Assembly: GCF_019970045.1 (NCBI RefSeq)
Contig: NZ_JAHXYI010000013.1
Span: 27,429-91,428 of the forward strand
Reading direction: 5' to 3'
DNA length: 64,000 nt
Source of the DNA: Chryseobacterium sp. GVT01B
Lineage (GTDB): Bacteria > Bacteroidota > Bacteroidia > Flavobacteriales > Weeksellaceae
Made by a program: the position numbers and the translations under genes. The notes beneath the pieces were generated by a model, which was given only the letters and a program-made list of their open reading frames with translations, was not told the DNA's origin and made no database searches. Positions 52,549 through 61,800 of the stretch are shown piece after piece. How positions within the stretch are numbered: position 1 is the first letter of the stretch; the number at the start of each line of letters is the position of its first letter.

Positions 52549-53637
52549 ATGGAAGACAAAAAATTAAGAGACAATAGAACCTGTCTGAATTGCGGACATC
52601 AAGTTGAAGAAAGATTTTGCCCTCACTGCGGTCAAGAAAATATTGAAAACAGACAATCTTTTCATTTTCTCTTTACTCATTTTATTGAGGATTTTACACA
52701 TTATGACGGACAATTCTGGAAAACCATACAATATCTGTTTACGCGTCCGGGAATACTTACTAAAGAATATTTGGAAGGTAAAAGGCAGTTATATGTAGCA
52801 CCTGTAAAATTATATATTTTTATAAGTTTCATTACATTCTTCCTTCCCAATATTTTACCACATGCCAAGGAGGAAGCAAAAAAATCCAGTCCGCATCTAC
52901 AAATAAAAGTAGAGCAGAGAGAACTCTCAATAGGTATCTCACAAGAGGTGCAAAAAGAAGAAGCTCAGACTCGTAAAGATACCACTATCACTCAAAAAGC
53001 GCTGGACACGTTAAAGATAAAAGATATTGAAGAAAAAAAAGATTTTTTTGACGGCACATCTGATACCAAAGAAGCATCTGTCATGGATGCTTATTCAATA
53101 GAACAGTATGATTCTATTCTTGCCAAAGATAAAACAGGAATTTATACAGTAATGAGACCAGTTTCAAAAAAAATATTTGAATTAATGGGAGAGGGATTCA
53201 CTAAACATCAGATATGGAAAAAATATAAAGAAAATCTTATTCATACGGTTCCTAAAGCACTTTTTGTATATCTTCCCATATTCACATTCTTTTTATGGCT
53301 GTTTCACAACAAAAAAAAATGGTGGTACTTTGATCATGGGATTTTCACTCTTCACTATTTCTCATTCCTGTTACTGGATGTGTTGATACTTATTATAGGA
53401 GAAAAGATTACCAGTTTTTTACCAGGCAATAATTTATTTACCTTATTGTATAGTTTAGTATGCTTAGCACTTGCAATCTATATGACGGTGTATTTATTTT
53501 TATCACACTACAGGGTATATGAAACAAAAAAAAGAACAAGTATATTGAAAGGTTCTTTATTATTTATTATAAACTCTATTGGGTTGATGCTGATGTTTAT
53601 GATATTGATATACTTAAGCTTTCTTACACTTCACTAG
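52549..53637 (+). CDS. DUF3667 integral membrane protein
   Basis: 362 residues. The N-terminal zinc ribbon CLNCGHQVEERFCPHCGQ is followed by the family block FEDFTHYDGQFWKTIQYLF with local variation (IEDFTHYDGQFWKT), RPGILTKEYLEGKRQLYVAP and a first membrane segment (YIFISFITFFLPNI). A charged insertion of about 120 residues precedes three or four more membrane helices. DUF3667 proteins are common in flavobacteria and of unknown function. Next to it lies a decayed transposase. Confidence 0.9.
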   Translation: MEDKKLRDNRTCLNCGHQVEERFCPHCGQENIENRQSFHFLFTHFIEDFTHYDGQFWKTIQYLFTRPGILTKEYLEGKRQLYVAPVKLYIFISFITFFLPNILPHAKEEAKKSSPHLQIKVEQRELSIGISQEVQKEEAQTRKDTTITQKALDTLKIKDIEEKKDFFDGTSDTKEASVMDAYSIEQYDSILAKDKTGIYTVMRPVSKKIFELMGEGFTKHQIWKKYKENLIHTVPKALFVYLPIFTFFLWLFHNKKKWWYFDHGIFTLHYFSFLLLDVLILIIGEKITSFLPGNNLFTLLYSLVCLALAIYMTVYLFLSHYRVYETKKRTSILKGSLLFIINSIGLMLMFMILIYLSFLTLH

Positions 53638-53759
53638 TTTCTAATCTAATTAATTTTAATCCAACCTCTCAATGTGCTTATCAATCTTTCTTTTTTGCAC
53701 TTCCAGTCGTTGAAAACCTTATTAAAGGTACTTAATATTGTGGAATAAGAGAGCAGTAT

Positions 53760-54060
53760 TTAGCAATTGAAGATATTGATCACCCGAAAACTAAAGCTAA
53801 AAGTTCCCAAACCACTGGGTATCTTTGAACCTTTCTATAGGACGATACAGGGAGAGTTTTATGCCACAACTTTCAGAAAAAAATTTATAGGAGCATTGAG
53901 GAACTGCAACTGGCCTAAACCGCTGGCTGCTATATTATAACAATGAAGAAATACATACTGGAAAACATTGTTATGGTAAAACATCAATGCAGACGTTTTT
54001 GGATAGTAAAACTTATGACAAAAGAGAAATGAAATGTTTGAAATGCTTTTGGAATAACAA
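53760..54060 (+). pseudogene. Remnant of an IS481-type transposase
   Basis: The three frames of this stretch successively give IEDIDHPKTKAKSSQTTGY, FYATTFRKKF / KIYRSIEELQL, and LNRWLLYYNNEEIHTGKHCYGKTSMQTF in pieces. Together they resemble the C-terminal part of IS481-family DDE transposases (the Q-T-G-x-x-E and YYNxERTHxGKxCxGRTPMET region). Frameshifts and stops divide it. The N-terminal part and the inverted repeats are not seen, so the element is long dead. Confidence 0.75.
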
Positions 54061-54189
54061 AAAATCCTTACTTTTGGAAGTAAGGACAATATTGGATAAC
54101 TGTCAAATCAAGTCATAGCTATTACATATGATCTTATTCTTAGTGATCAATTTATATTTATAAACTATAAATATCTCAACTATTGATTT

Positions 54190-54738
54190 TTATCTATTAT
54201 CAACATACCATGAACCGCCATCGCATATCAGGTCTATAAATCTGAATCTGTTATTGTTTCCAGTAATTGTAAGCACCGTATTATTGTAAACCCAATTTGA
54301 AGGCACAGTTGTTCCACTATTAAGGGAAGAGACACCATCTAAAATAAGATTAGGATTAACTCCTCCATATAAATAAAAGCGTACTAATTTACCTCTAAAT
54401 GAAGAAGTTGGAGGAGGGAGTGTTATTGTATGTGTTTTATCTACAAAATAAAAATCGAATAACTGTGCAGGAGTATAGGTAGACATATTTGTTGTACCAT
54501 TTGCTGCAAGTGTAGTTACTTTTAGTACATTACCTGCCCTTGAAAAAACATTTCCATCAGTATCTGTTACCATATAGTTGTCACTAGAAGAAGTAGAACT
54601 GGGAATTACTCGTATTCTTACATTACCATTGACATCAAGGTTTCTTGTAGGGGTTTGGGTATTAACACCCACATTTCCAGTTTGACATAGTACAATATTC
54701 GAAAATATTATCGCGAAAGAAATTAAAAATGATTTCAT
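54190..54738 (-). CDS. Secreted protein of VGVNTxxP type
   Basis: 182 residues: signal peptide MKSFLISFAIIFSNIVLCQ, then GNVGVNTQTPTRNLDVNGNV, the opening shared with the proteins at 21476 and 33262, and a beta-rich end (LVRFYLYGGVNPNLILDG, RFRFIDLICDGGSWYVDN). No T9SS sorting domain. Such proteins resemble the shaft parts of phage-tail-fibre-like surface proteins. Controlled by dyad promoter 16 with a very short leader (about 20 nt). Confidence 0.8.
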   Translation of the reverse strand: MKSFLISFAIIFSNIVLCQTGNVGVNTQTPTRNLDVNGNVRIRVIPSSTSSSDNYMVTDTDGNVFSRAGNVLKVTTLAANGTTNMSTYTPAQLFDFYFVDKTHTITLPPPTSSFRGKLVRFYLYGGVNPNLILDGVSSLNSGTTVPSNWVYNNTVLTITGNNNRFRFIDLICDGGSWYVDNR

Positions 54739-54763
54739 AGTTTTTATTTTTTGTTTAGTATTG

Positions 54764-54841
54764 TAAATTTAAGTTGCTAATCTTAAACAAAAAATAAAAT
54801 AAGTATAGTTTTATATAGATTTTACTATAGGATTAAAACTA
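54764..54841 (-). promoter_or_regulatory. Tandem-dyad promoter, copy 16 (minus strand)
   Basis: Read on the - strand: dyad 1 TAGTTTTAATCCTATA (54841-54826), 6-bp spacer, dyad 2 TCTATATAAAACTATA (54819-54804), -7 box TAAATTTA (54771-54764), offset 70. It drives the gene starting at 54738. Confidence 0.83.
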
Positions 54842-54969
54842 TATAATTTATGCTATATCTGATATATGAAAGTTAATTTTAAAGCCATGTGCATCTCAAT
54901 TTGGATATTTTAATTTTAGGAAAAAAGAGGTATTAAATTATTGTAAAATAAATTGATTGATCAATCACT

Positions 54970-55173
54970 TTAATAGGTTCTTAAAATATTTAAAATATCA
55001 ACCAATCTAAATTCGTATTTCAAAATACTATTTACTCTTTCTGCTACTATATTTTCATGGTCACTAGTAGTTTTAAAGTTGAGAATAGGTGTGTACTTGC
55101 TTGCTGGAACAAGAAGTTGAGGATCATCTTTACATGTGGATGGTCTAAAATTTGTACGTAAAGATATTGCCAA
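54970..55173 (-). pseudogene. Fragment of an IS3-type transposase
   Basis: A frame of 67 codons whose C-terminal half reads DHENIVAERVNSILKYEF, matching the rve/integrase block of IS3-type transposases (N-x-x-AERxNGILKxEF) with one or two substitutions. Neither the D-D part nor the end of the protein is present. With the IS481 remnant it shows that this 1.5-kb stretch is an insertion-sequence graveyard. Confidence 0.6.
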
Positions 55174-55219
55174 TTTTTACTGAGATATTCATTCGGAACC
55201 ATAATAAAATATAGATAAT

Positions 55220-55816
55220 ATGATCATCGATGAAAGTCTTTTGCTCGAAAATGGAGCAGTTTACGAGGATTATCCCGCAAAGGAATTTATTTATGAAATG
55301 GGAGGTATTCCCTATTATTATTTCCAGATTGTTAAGGGGACAGTAGAACTGAATAATTACCATGAGGATGGAAAGGAGTTTACTCTGAATATCCTCTCGG
55401 AGGGTCAAAGCTTTGGAGAATCTTTACTGTTTGGGAATAAAAACTATCCCATGAATGCTGTTGCAAAAACTGACTGCAGGATCCTGAAATTACCAAAATC
55501 CAATTTTCTGAGTATGCTGAGTACAAATACGGAATTGATGTTTACGATTTTCCGTTATCTTTCAGATCGTCTTTTCTACAAATATGTAATGCTGTTTAAT
55601 AATTCAGCCATTGATCCGATGTCGAAAATAAAATCGTTAATGGATTATTATAAAGGAAGTTCATTAAAACAAACCCCTTATTCTTATCCAGTTCCGCTCA
55701 CCAGACAGCAAATTGCCAATTTAACGGGTTTACGGGTCGAAACAGTAATACGCACCATTAAAAAGATGGCGGAAGATAATGTTCTTAGGCTTGATGGACG
55801 AACGATTTTATATTAA
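55220..55816 (+). CDS. Crp/Fnr family transcriptional regulator, paralogue 2
   Basis: 198 residues, paralogue of the protein at 16150 along its full length (both begin MIIDE-x-LLL, both have GQSFGE and YPMNA in the effector-binding roll). The winged helix reads PLTRQQIANLTGLRVETVIR followed by TIKKMAEDNVLRLDGRTILY, so the recognition helices of the two paralogues share ETVIRT and could recognise similar sites. No cysteine cluster for FNR-type sensing and no canonical cAMP residues. It lies 50 bp after the IS3 fragment, with a terminator at 55886. Confidence 0.9.
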   Translation: MIIDESLLLENGAVYEDYPAKEFIYEMGGIPYYYFQIVKGTVELNNYHEDGKEFTLNILSEGQSFGESLLFGNKNYPMNAVAKTDCRILKLPKSNFLSMLSTNTELMFTIFRYLSDRLFYKYVMLFNNSAIDPMSKIKSLMDYYKGSSLKQTPYSYPVPLTRQQIANLTGLRVETVIRTIKKMAEDNVLRLDGRTILY

Positions 55817-55885
55817 AGTATTTTTACAATAATAATATTTCATGTTGAATAAAAGATAATTCTGTTAACCAGATATTTGGAATAT

Positions 55886-55922
55886 AAAAAAAGGCTGTCT
55901 CGTATGAGATGGTCTTTTTTTT
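55886..55922 (+). terminator. Terminator of Crp/Fnr paralogue 2
   Basis: AAAAAGGCTGTCTC pairs with GAGATGGTCTTTTT (several G.U pairs), followed by a T-run. Confidence 0.7.
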
Positions 55923-56341
55923 ATTCAGGGAACATTTTCTAAGTAAGGAGGAAGCCGACCGGTTAAAAGATACACTGCTCAGTACCGCTCCATGGGAACA
56001 GCGTACCCAGAAGATGTATGATAAAATGGTATTCAGTTTAATGGAGTCTTGCTGAATCTTTACAGAAACCATAATGATTCTGTTGCCTGGCATAGAGACA
56101 AGGAAAGAGCCAGTATGGTAAACGGCCTGTGATTGCCTCTATCAGCCTTGGGCAAACCAGAAACTTTGATTTCAGGAAAAAAGACCATCATGCAAGCAAG
56201 TACAGCTTACCGCTTCCGCATGGTTCGCTACTCATTATGAAAGGTTATTTGCAGGAGAACTGGGAGCATCGGATTGCTAAATCTATAGTGCCCATGAAAG
56301 AGCGGATTAATCTGACATTTAGATTAGTTCTTGATTCTTAG
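55921..56341 (+). pseudogene. Broken AlkB-like 2OG-Fe(II) dioxygenase
   Basis: Three frames in order give FLSKEEADRLKDTLL...PWEQRTQKMYDKMV, then LYRNHNDSVAWHRDKERAS with the iron ligands His-x-Asp, then PVIASISLGQTRNFDFRKK, HGSLLIMKGYLQENWEHRI with the distal His, and RINLTFR with the 2-oxoglutarate Arg. These are AlkB-family landmarks (repair of alkylated bases). At least two frameshifts and a stop interrupt it and the N-terminus is missing, so it is a decayed gene. Confidence 0.85.
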
Positions 56342-56447
56342 GTGTATGTAGATGTTTTTTGTATAAGATAACCTGTTTTTCAGAAGTTTACTAGAGTGTT
56401 GAAAATATTATAGAAATACGTATTTGAAAAACAGGCTATTAATTTTT

Positions 56448-56588
56448 TTATGGCTCAAGTCTAGGGCCACCACATGAACTGTACGGAACGCATGTTAGTT
56501 TATCATTGATAAAACATAGTCTGGTACAATCTGATCCGCCAACGATTGTTTTTAATTCTGATTTTTTAAGCTTTTTTAAATTTTTCAT
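56448..56588 (-). CDS. Double-glycine leader peptide, bacteriocin-like (46 aa)
   Basis: A 46-residue gene: leader MKNLKKLKKSELKTIVGG followed by a mature part with four cysteines (SDCTRLCFINDKLTCVPYSS, then CGGPRLEP). The leader has the basic, amphipathic start and the GG cleavage site recognised by peptidase-containing ABC exporters. Flavobacteria carry families of such short peptides with nearly the same leader. Cysteine spacing suggests two disulphides or a modified peptide. No exporter is in the window. Bacteriocin or signal role is by analogy. Confidence 0.8.
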   Translation of the reverse strand: MKNLKKLKKSELKTIVGGSDCTRLCFINDKLTCVPYSSCGGPRLEP

Positions 56589-56777
56589 ACTAATATATTT
56601 TATGTTCATAACAAATCTCACAAATAATTATTATATAGTAGATGAAATTAACGAATTTTAACGTTCAGGCCTTGTTTGTTACTTGTATTATAAAATTATT
56701 GCTCTAAGAAAAGCTTGTTTTCTAAAGTAATACAATATCAGTTGAATTGTTATCTCTTAAAATTCTTTACATTACAT

Positions 56778-56867
56778 TTATTTTTTGATAAATGTATGAC
56801 GCAGGATTTCTCCATTTTTAGTTTTTGCTGAAAGAAGATAGCTTCCGGTTGCCAGCGTTGAAACGTC
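56778..56867 (-). pseudogene. Orphan C-terminal end of a T9SS type A protein
   Basis: The - strand encodes AIDVSTLATGSYLLSAKT then KNGEILRHTFIKK and a stop, the typical last 30 residues of a T9SS type A sorting domain. Upstream the frame breaks immediately. The body of the gene has been deleted. The adjoining 56868-57020 gives only broken frames. Confidence 0.7.
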
Positions 56868-57261
56868 AATAGCTTTTCAACTGGCTATAATTAGAAATTG
56901 AATAATTTTTAATTGGCTTCAATTCTTCATCCGGCAGATCTCTTAAAAAAGTATGATAAAGAACTTCTTTACGTATCGAACTTCAAATTCAGGAGATGGT
57001 TTCATAAGCTAAATTGAAAAAAAATAGATAATACTGACAAAAATAAAAAACTCAGTTAAAAAGAATTTAGATGTGGTATTCTACATCCCTGTATTTTGTA
57101 ATATAGATAATAGCTACAAAGATAATTTATACTTGCTAAGGAAGTTGAATATTTTTTAAACGAAATGTTTTGTCGTTTAAGCAATATATTTTTGTGAAAT
57201 AAATATAAATTATATGGTATGAAGCTAATTGTGGATATTTTAATTATAATAAATGTAAATA

Positions 57262-57291
57262 TTTGTCGTTTCTTAAAAAATGTTAAATTTG
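57262..57291 (+). promoter_or_regulatory. Canonical Bacteroidota promoter
   Basis: TTTG at 57262-57265 and TAAATTTG at 57284-57291 with 18-bp spacing, 50 bp before the gene at 57344. It has both the -33 and -7 elements and no dyads, a useful contrast to the 16 dyad promoters. Confidence 0.75.
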
Positions 57292-57343
57292 CAACGTTTT
57301 AATAAAACTAATCACTAACTCAAAAAAAAGCAACAATACGGGA

Positions 57344-58894
57344 ATGAGAAAAATCTATCTCGGAGCGCTTACCTTATGCGCTTTTCTGGGCACTTCTGCC
57401 CAAGAGGTGGTATGGCAGAAAGATATCAAATCCTCTACCCAGGATTTTTTAAGCCAGATTACCACAACTATTGATCAGCAGTATCTTATCACAGGAAGTT
57501 CTATACGGTCTAAAAGTCAGTCACAAGCGGCTGGCGGCCAGAAGCAAAATAACGGTTACGATTTTCATCTGGTAAAGCTAAACCAACAGGGAGAAGAAGT
57601 CTGGGAAAAGTATTTCTCAGGATCTAATCATGATTATTTGTCAGCAACTGTTACTACACAGGATGGTGGAAGTTTGTTAGCAGGTACTTCTTATTCAGGG
57701 AAAGGTTTGGATAAGAAAGATGATTCTAAGGGAGGATCTGATATCTGGCTGATCCGGATCAATGAATTCGGTGATGAATTATGGCAGAAAACATTAGGCA
57801 GTTCTTCTGATGAAGAAGCAAGAGCTGTTATACAGACAACAGACCTTGGATTTTTTGTTGCCGGAAATATACAGAATGGCTCAAAAGGATATGGTTCCAA
57901 AGATGTCTTCATTACTCGGCTGGATAAAGATGGAAAAGAGCTATCCCAAATAATCTTAGGAGGGAAAGGTTTGGATGAAGTAGAGAAGATGATTCCAACG
58001 AAAGATGGCGGAGCATTGCTTGGAATTTATTCCAGAAGTTCACTGGGAGGAACAAAGAAAACTGAAAACTTTGGTGAGGGAGACTACTGGATTGTGAAGC
58101 TTGACAAAAACGGAAGGGTAGAATGGGAAAAGAATTTTGGAGGGAAAGGAGATGATCATTTGAGAACCTTGGCATTAACTTCAACTGGCTTTATCATTGG
58201 TGGAGAATCCAGGTCAGAAAGATCAGGGAATAAAACGGCAGGCCTCGAAGAAGGATCAGACCTTTGGCTCATATCATTAAATGAAAGAGGTGAAGAGCAG
58301 TGGCAGAAATCCTACAATTTTGGGAATCGTGATATCCTGATGGGCATGAATGTAATTCATTCAGCAGATGATAAATCTTCCAAAGGAATTTTATTGGGAG
58401 GCTATACCCAGGCAGAAGGAAGAATAGAAACCGATGATGAAACTTTCTGGATGCTGTATTTAGATCAGAATGGTACTGAGCAGTGGAGAAAACATGTCAA
58501 AGGAGAATCCAGACAAAAAGAAGAAAGACTTTCTGATTTAAAGCTGAACAGAGATGGTTCGATTATTCTGGCAGGAACCAGTGCAGAAGAATTGGGGAAA
58601 GAAAATTGGAAGATAGTAAAACTTGGAGACAAGCAGGTGGATCAGTTAATCGAGAAGTATGATATCAAGATTTATCCAAACCCAGTATCAGATTATGCCT
58701 ATGTAGAAATTGGTTTTGATTTTAAAGAGGCTGATATTCTGCTGTATGACATGAGCGGAAGACAGCTTCAGAGTATTAAAACAAAGAATAGAGTAACCAA
58801 GATTAATACTCAGGCACTTATTCAGGGAGCTTATCTGGTGACAATAAAAACTGATACCAATAAAACAGCGAATGCTAAACTGATAAAAAAATAA
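57344..58894 (+). CDS. Repeat-propeller protein with T9SS type A sorting domain
   Basis: 516 residues. Signal peptide MRKIYLGALTLCAFLGTSAQ. The body has about seven repeats of roughly 50 residues with the pattern G-x-D-x-W-L-I-x-L-N-x-x-G-x-x-x-W-x-K (for example DIWLIRINEFGDELWQKTLG and DYWIVKLDKNGRVEWEKNFG), which should form a beta-propeller. The T9SS type A end (about 440-516) includes IYPNPVSDYAYVEIGF and LYDMSGRQLQSIKTK. It is the first gene of an operon with the two RHS-type genes (2 bp to the next start), so it may help present or export them. Confidence 0.9.
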   Translation: MRKIYLGALTLCAFLGTSAQEVVWQKDIKSSTQDFLSQITTTIDQQYLITGSSIRSKSQSQAAGGQKQNNGYDFHLVKLNQQGEEVWEKYFSGSNHDYLSATVTTQDGGSLLAGTSYSGKGLDKKDDSKGGSDIWLIRINEFGDELWQKTLGSSSDEEARAVIQTTDLGFFVAGNIQNGSKGYGSKDVFITRLDKDGKELSQIILGGKGLDEVEKMIPTKDGGALLGIYSRSSLGGTKKTENFGEGDYWIVKLDKNGRVEWEKNFGGKGDDHLRTLALTSTGFIIGGESRSERSGNKTAGLEEGSDLWLISLNERGEEQWQKSYNFGNRDILMGMNVIHSADDKSSKGILLGGYTQAEGRIETDDETFWMLYLDQNGTEQWRKHVKGESRQKEERLSDLKLNRDGSIILAGTSAEELGKENWKIVKLGDKQVDQLIEKYDIKIYPNPVSDYAYVEIGFDFKEADILLYDMSGRQLQSIKTKNRVTKINTQALIQGAYLVTIKTDTNKTANAKLIKK

Positions 58895-58896
58895 CC

Positions 58897-61800
58897 ATGA
58901 AAAGAAAAATATTAACTGTAGCTATTCTGTCAAATATTTATTGTCAGTTAAATGCACAAACAGGTAATGATTTTAATAAAGATGTAGATAATATTAATAA
59001 AATATTTCCAGCAGCTCCTACTTCAAATAATTTAATGAAGTTTGAAGAAGTGCCGGTAAGTTATTATACAGGAATTCCAGATATCAGTATTCCTCTTTTT
59101 AATATTCCAACAAGTAACTCTAACGTTAATCTAAATGTCCAGTTAAAATACCATCCATTAAGTGCAAAACCAGATGATAAAGCTGGAGAAACAGGGCTTG
59201 GTTGGAATTTGTTAGCAGGAGGAACCATTACAAGAACAGTAAGGGGAGGAGTTGCTGATGGCAAAATAGAATCTACTTTTATGTCTTCTCCTCCTGCAGT
59301 AAAATATGGAATCTATAGACATGAAAATAACCCGACCTACAAATTGATATTTGACCAGCTTACCAACTGGAATATCAACGAATATGCATTTTATGTGGGA
59401 ATTGGTACATATGACACTGAATATGATCTGTATCAGTATAATTTTATGGGTTATTCAGGAAGATTTATCATTAAGAAAGATCCTAATGGTAATTTTATAG
59501 CTGAGAAGCTGGATCGGAATAATTTAAAAATTACAAGTACCCATGATTCAGGAGGTGAGGTGCAGACCATTACCATTACAGACGATAAAGGGAATCAATA
59601 TTTATTTCGGGGAATGGAAACTTCTTCAAAAAATGTATCTACTGTAAAAGTGGGATTGCTTAATGGTTCCAGTGATATAGCCACTAATCTTGGTGGAGGA
59701 ATATATTTTACAGCATTTCATTTGGAAAAAGTTAAAGATCCAAGCAGTAATGTATTACTTACATTTAACTATGATCAGGCTTCGCAAGTAGAGTATAAAG
59801 ATCCGGAAACAAGAACAAACAGACTAGCGGGAAATATTACATACAGCTATTCTAACACAACAATGAATCCCGATCCTCAAATGCCTGGAGCTATAGAGGC
59901 CCAAACTGTATATAATACTGCTAACACAAAACTTCTGACCAGTATTGTAATAACAGATAAAGGAACAGTAAACTTTTTCTACGAGAAAGGAAGAACCGAT
60001 TCTAATTATCTGAACGCCTCTAATTTGTATAAATTAAAATCAATTCAAAGCAATATTACAGGACAAAGTAATAGCCAATATGTCGATAAGTATTCTTTTG
60101 ATTACGATTATTCAAACACATCCTTTTATAACCCTCCCTCTCCTCAGGGTTTTTTGCAAAAACTTTTGCTGAAAAAAATCACAAAATCGAGTTTAGGAAA
60201 TAACTTGAATGAATATAATATTGCTTATAATAGTTTTGATAAAACTTTTGGAAAAGACAATTGGGGATACTACAAAGGACCAGAACCTTATAAACCGACT
60301 TACATTACTCAAGATGTTATCAACTCTATTACTTATCCAACCAAAGGCAAAGTAGTTTTTGATTTTGGAGAAAATATTTATAGCCATGCTGCCGGGTTTA
60401 ATCAGCCAATGGAGCCTATTTCAGGAGAATGGGTGGATTCAGTTAGTACTTTTACATTGGATATCCCTTCATTTAGCCCCTCGCAGAAAAAAGAATTTTT
60501 TACGATACTTTCACCGCAGAAGGTAAAACTGCATCTTGATCTGGGAAGTTTAATATACTCAAACTGGAGATTTGATATTTACCAAAAAACCGGAAGTAAC
60601 ACCTATTCTCCTTCATTACATTTTTGGGAAATGTCATGGCAGTCTTGCTTAAATAATGGTAATGTACAGTGTCCAAGCCATAATCCCGGTGAGAACTCAC
60701 AGCCAATTACCGAGTTTGATGGAGAAGTGGATCTGCAACCCGGCACTTATTATGCATCATTCACAGGGAGTTATGGATATACACAGATGCCTGTCTCATA
60801 CAATTATACAGCGACTACGAAAGAGCATTACTTTACAAGTTACCTGACCAAAAAAGGAGGTGGATTAAGGGTTAATAATATTAAATATTTTGATAATCCT
60901 GTTTCGACAAATCCGGCAAAGGAATTTATATATGATTATACTGATATTAATGATCCTCAAAAAAGCAGTGGAGCTTTAGTTTTCCCGGAACCTGTTTTCA
61001 GATATGAAGAAGGAATTACATATGAGTATCACCCATCTCTTTCCGATGGCTATTTAAATTATAGCTGTACATCTGATACAACCACCAATTTCAATATCAT
61101 TCCATCTGAAAAAACACAGGGTTCAGATGTTGGATATCAGTATGTAACCTTAAAGCAGATTGTGAGAGGCAGTAATAACAGCATTACGGATAACGGTAAA
61201 ACGGTTTATAAATTCAGATCACCTATTGATTTTCCTAACCCGGAAATGTTTGTACCAAGCATGCCTATTTTGCCGATTACGAATCATGATTACCTTAGAG
61301 GACAGATGGTTTTTGAGAAAAAATACGATATGGATGGTAAGATACTTTCAGAAGTTAATAATGAATATGCGAGCTACGTATTTGAAAAACTTGAAGGAGT
61401 AAAGGCAAAGGATAATTTTTATAATAATATTAATCCTGAAAGATACAAGTATAAATACTATAGTGCCTTTCAGCAATATTTTCCTCAGGTCATTTTAGCT
61501 ACCCCTTACAAATATTTTACAAAATATGGTATCACCTTACCATCGAAGAAAGTTGAGACGTCTTATTTTTATAAGAATGGAGTCCAGAGTTCGGTAACGA
61601 GCACAACAAACAGTACGTATAATTCTTTTGATTATCCTTCATTGTCTACACAGCTTCTTGCTGATGGCAGTGTAACAAAGACCAATTACCTGTATGCAAC
61701 GGAGAAGAATAACCAGAAACTAATCAATGCCAATATGATCAGTATTCCATTGGAAACAGGCGTAACTCAAAAGCTAAATACTGTGGTTGCAGAGAAAGCG

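Noticed and set aside
56868..57020. Possible gene remnant encoding HTFLRDLPDEELKPI on the minus strand
   Set aside because: A short broken frame that I could not tie to any family with confidence.
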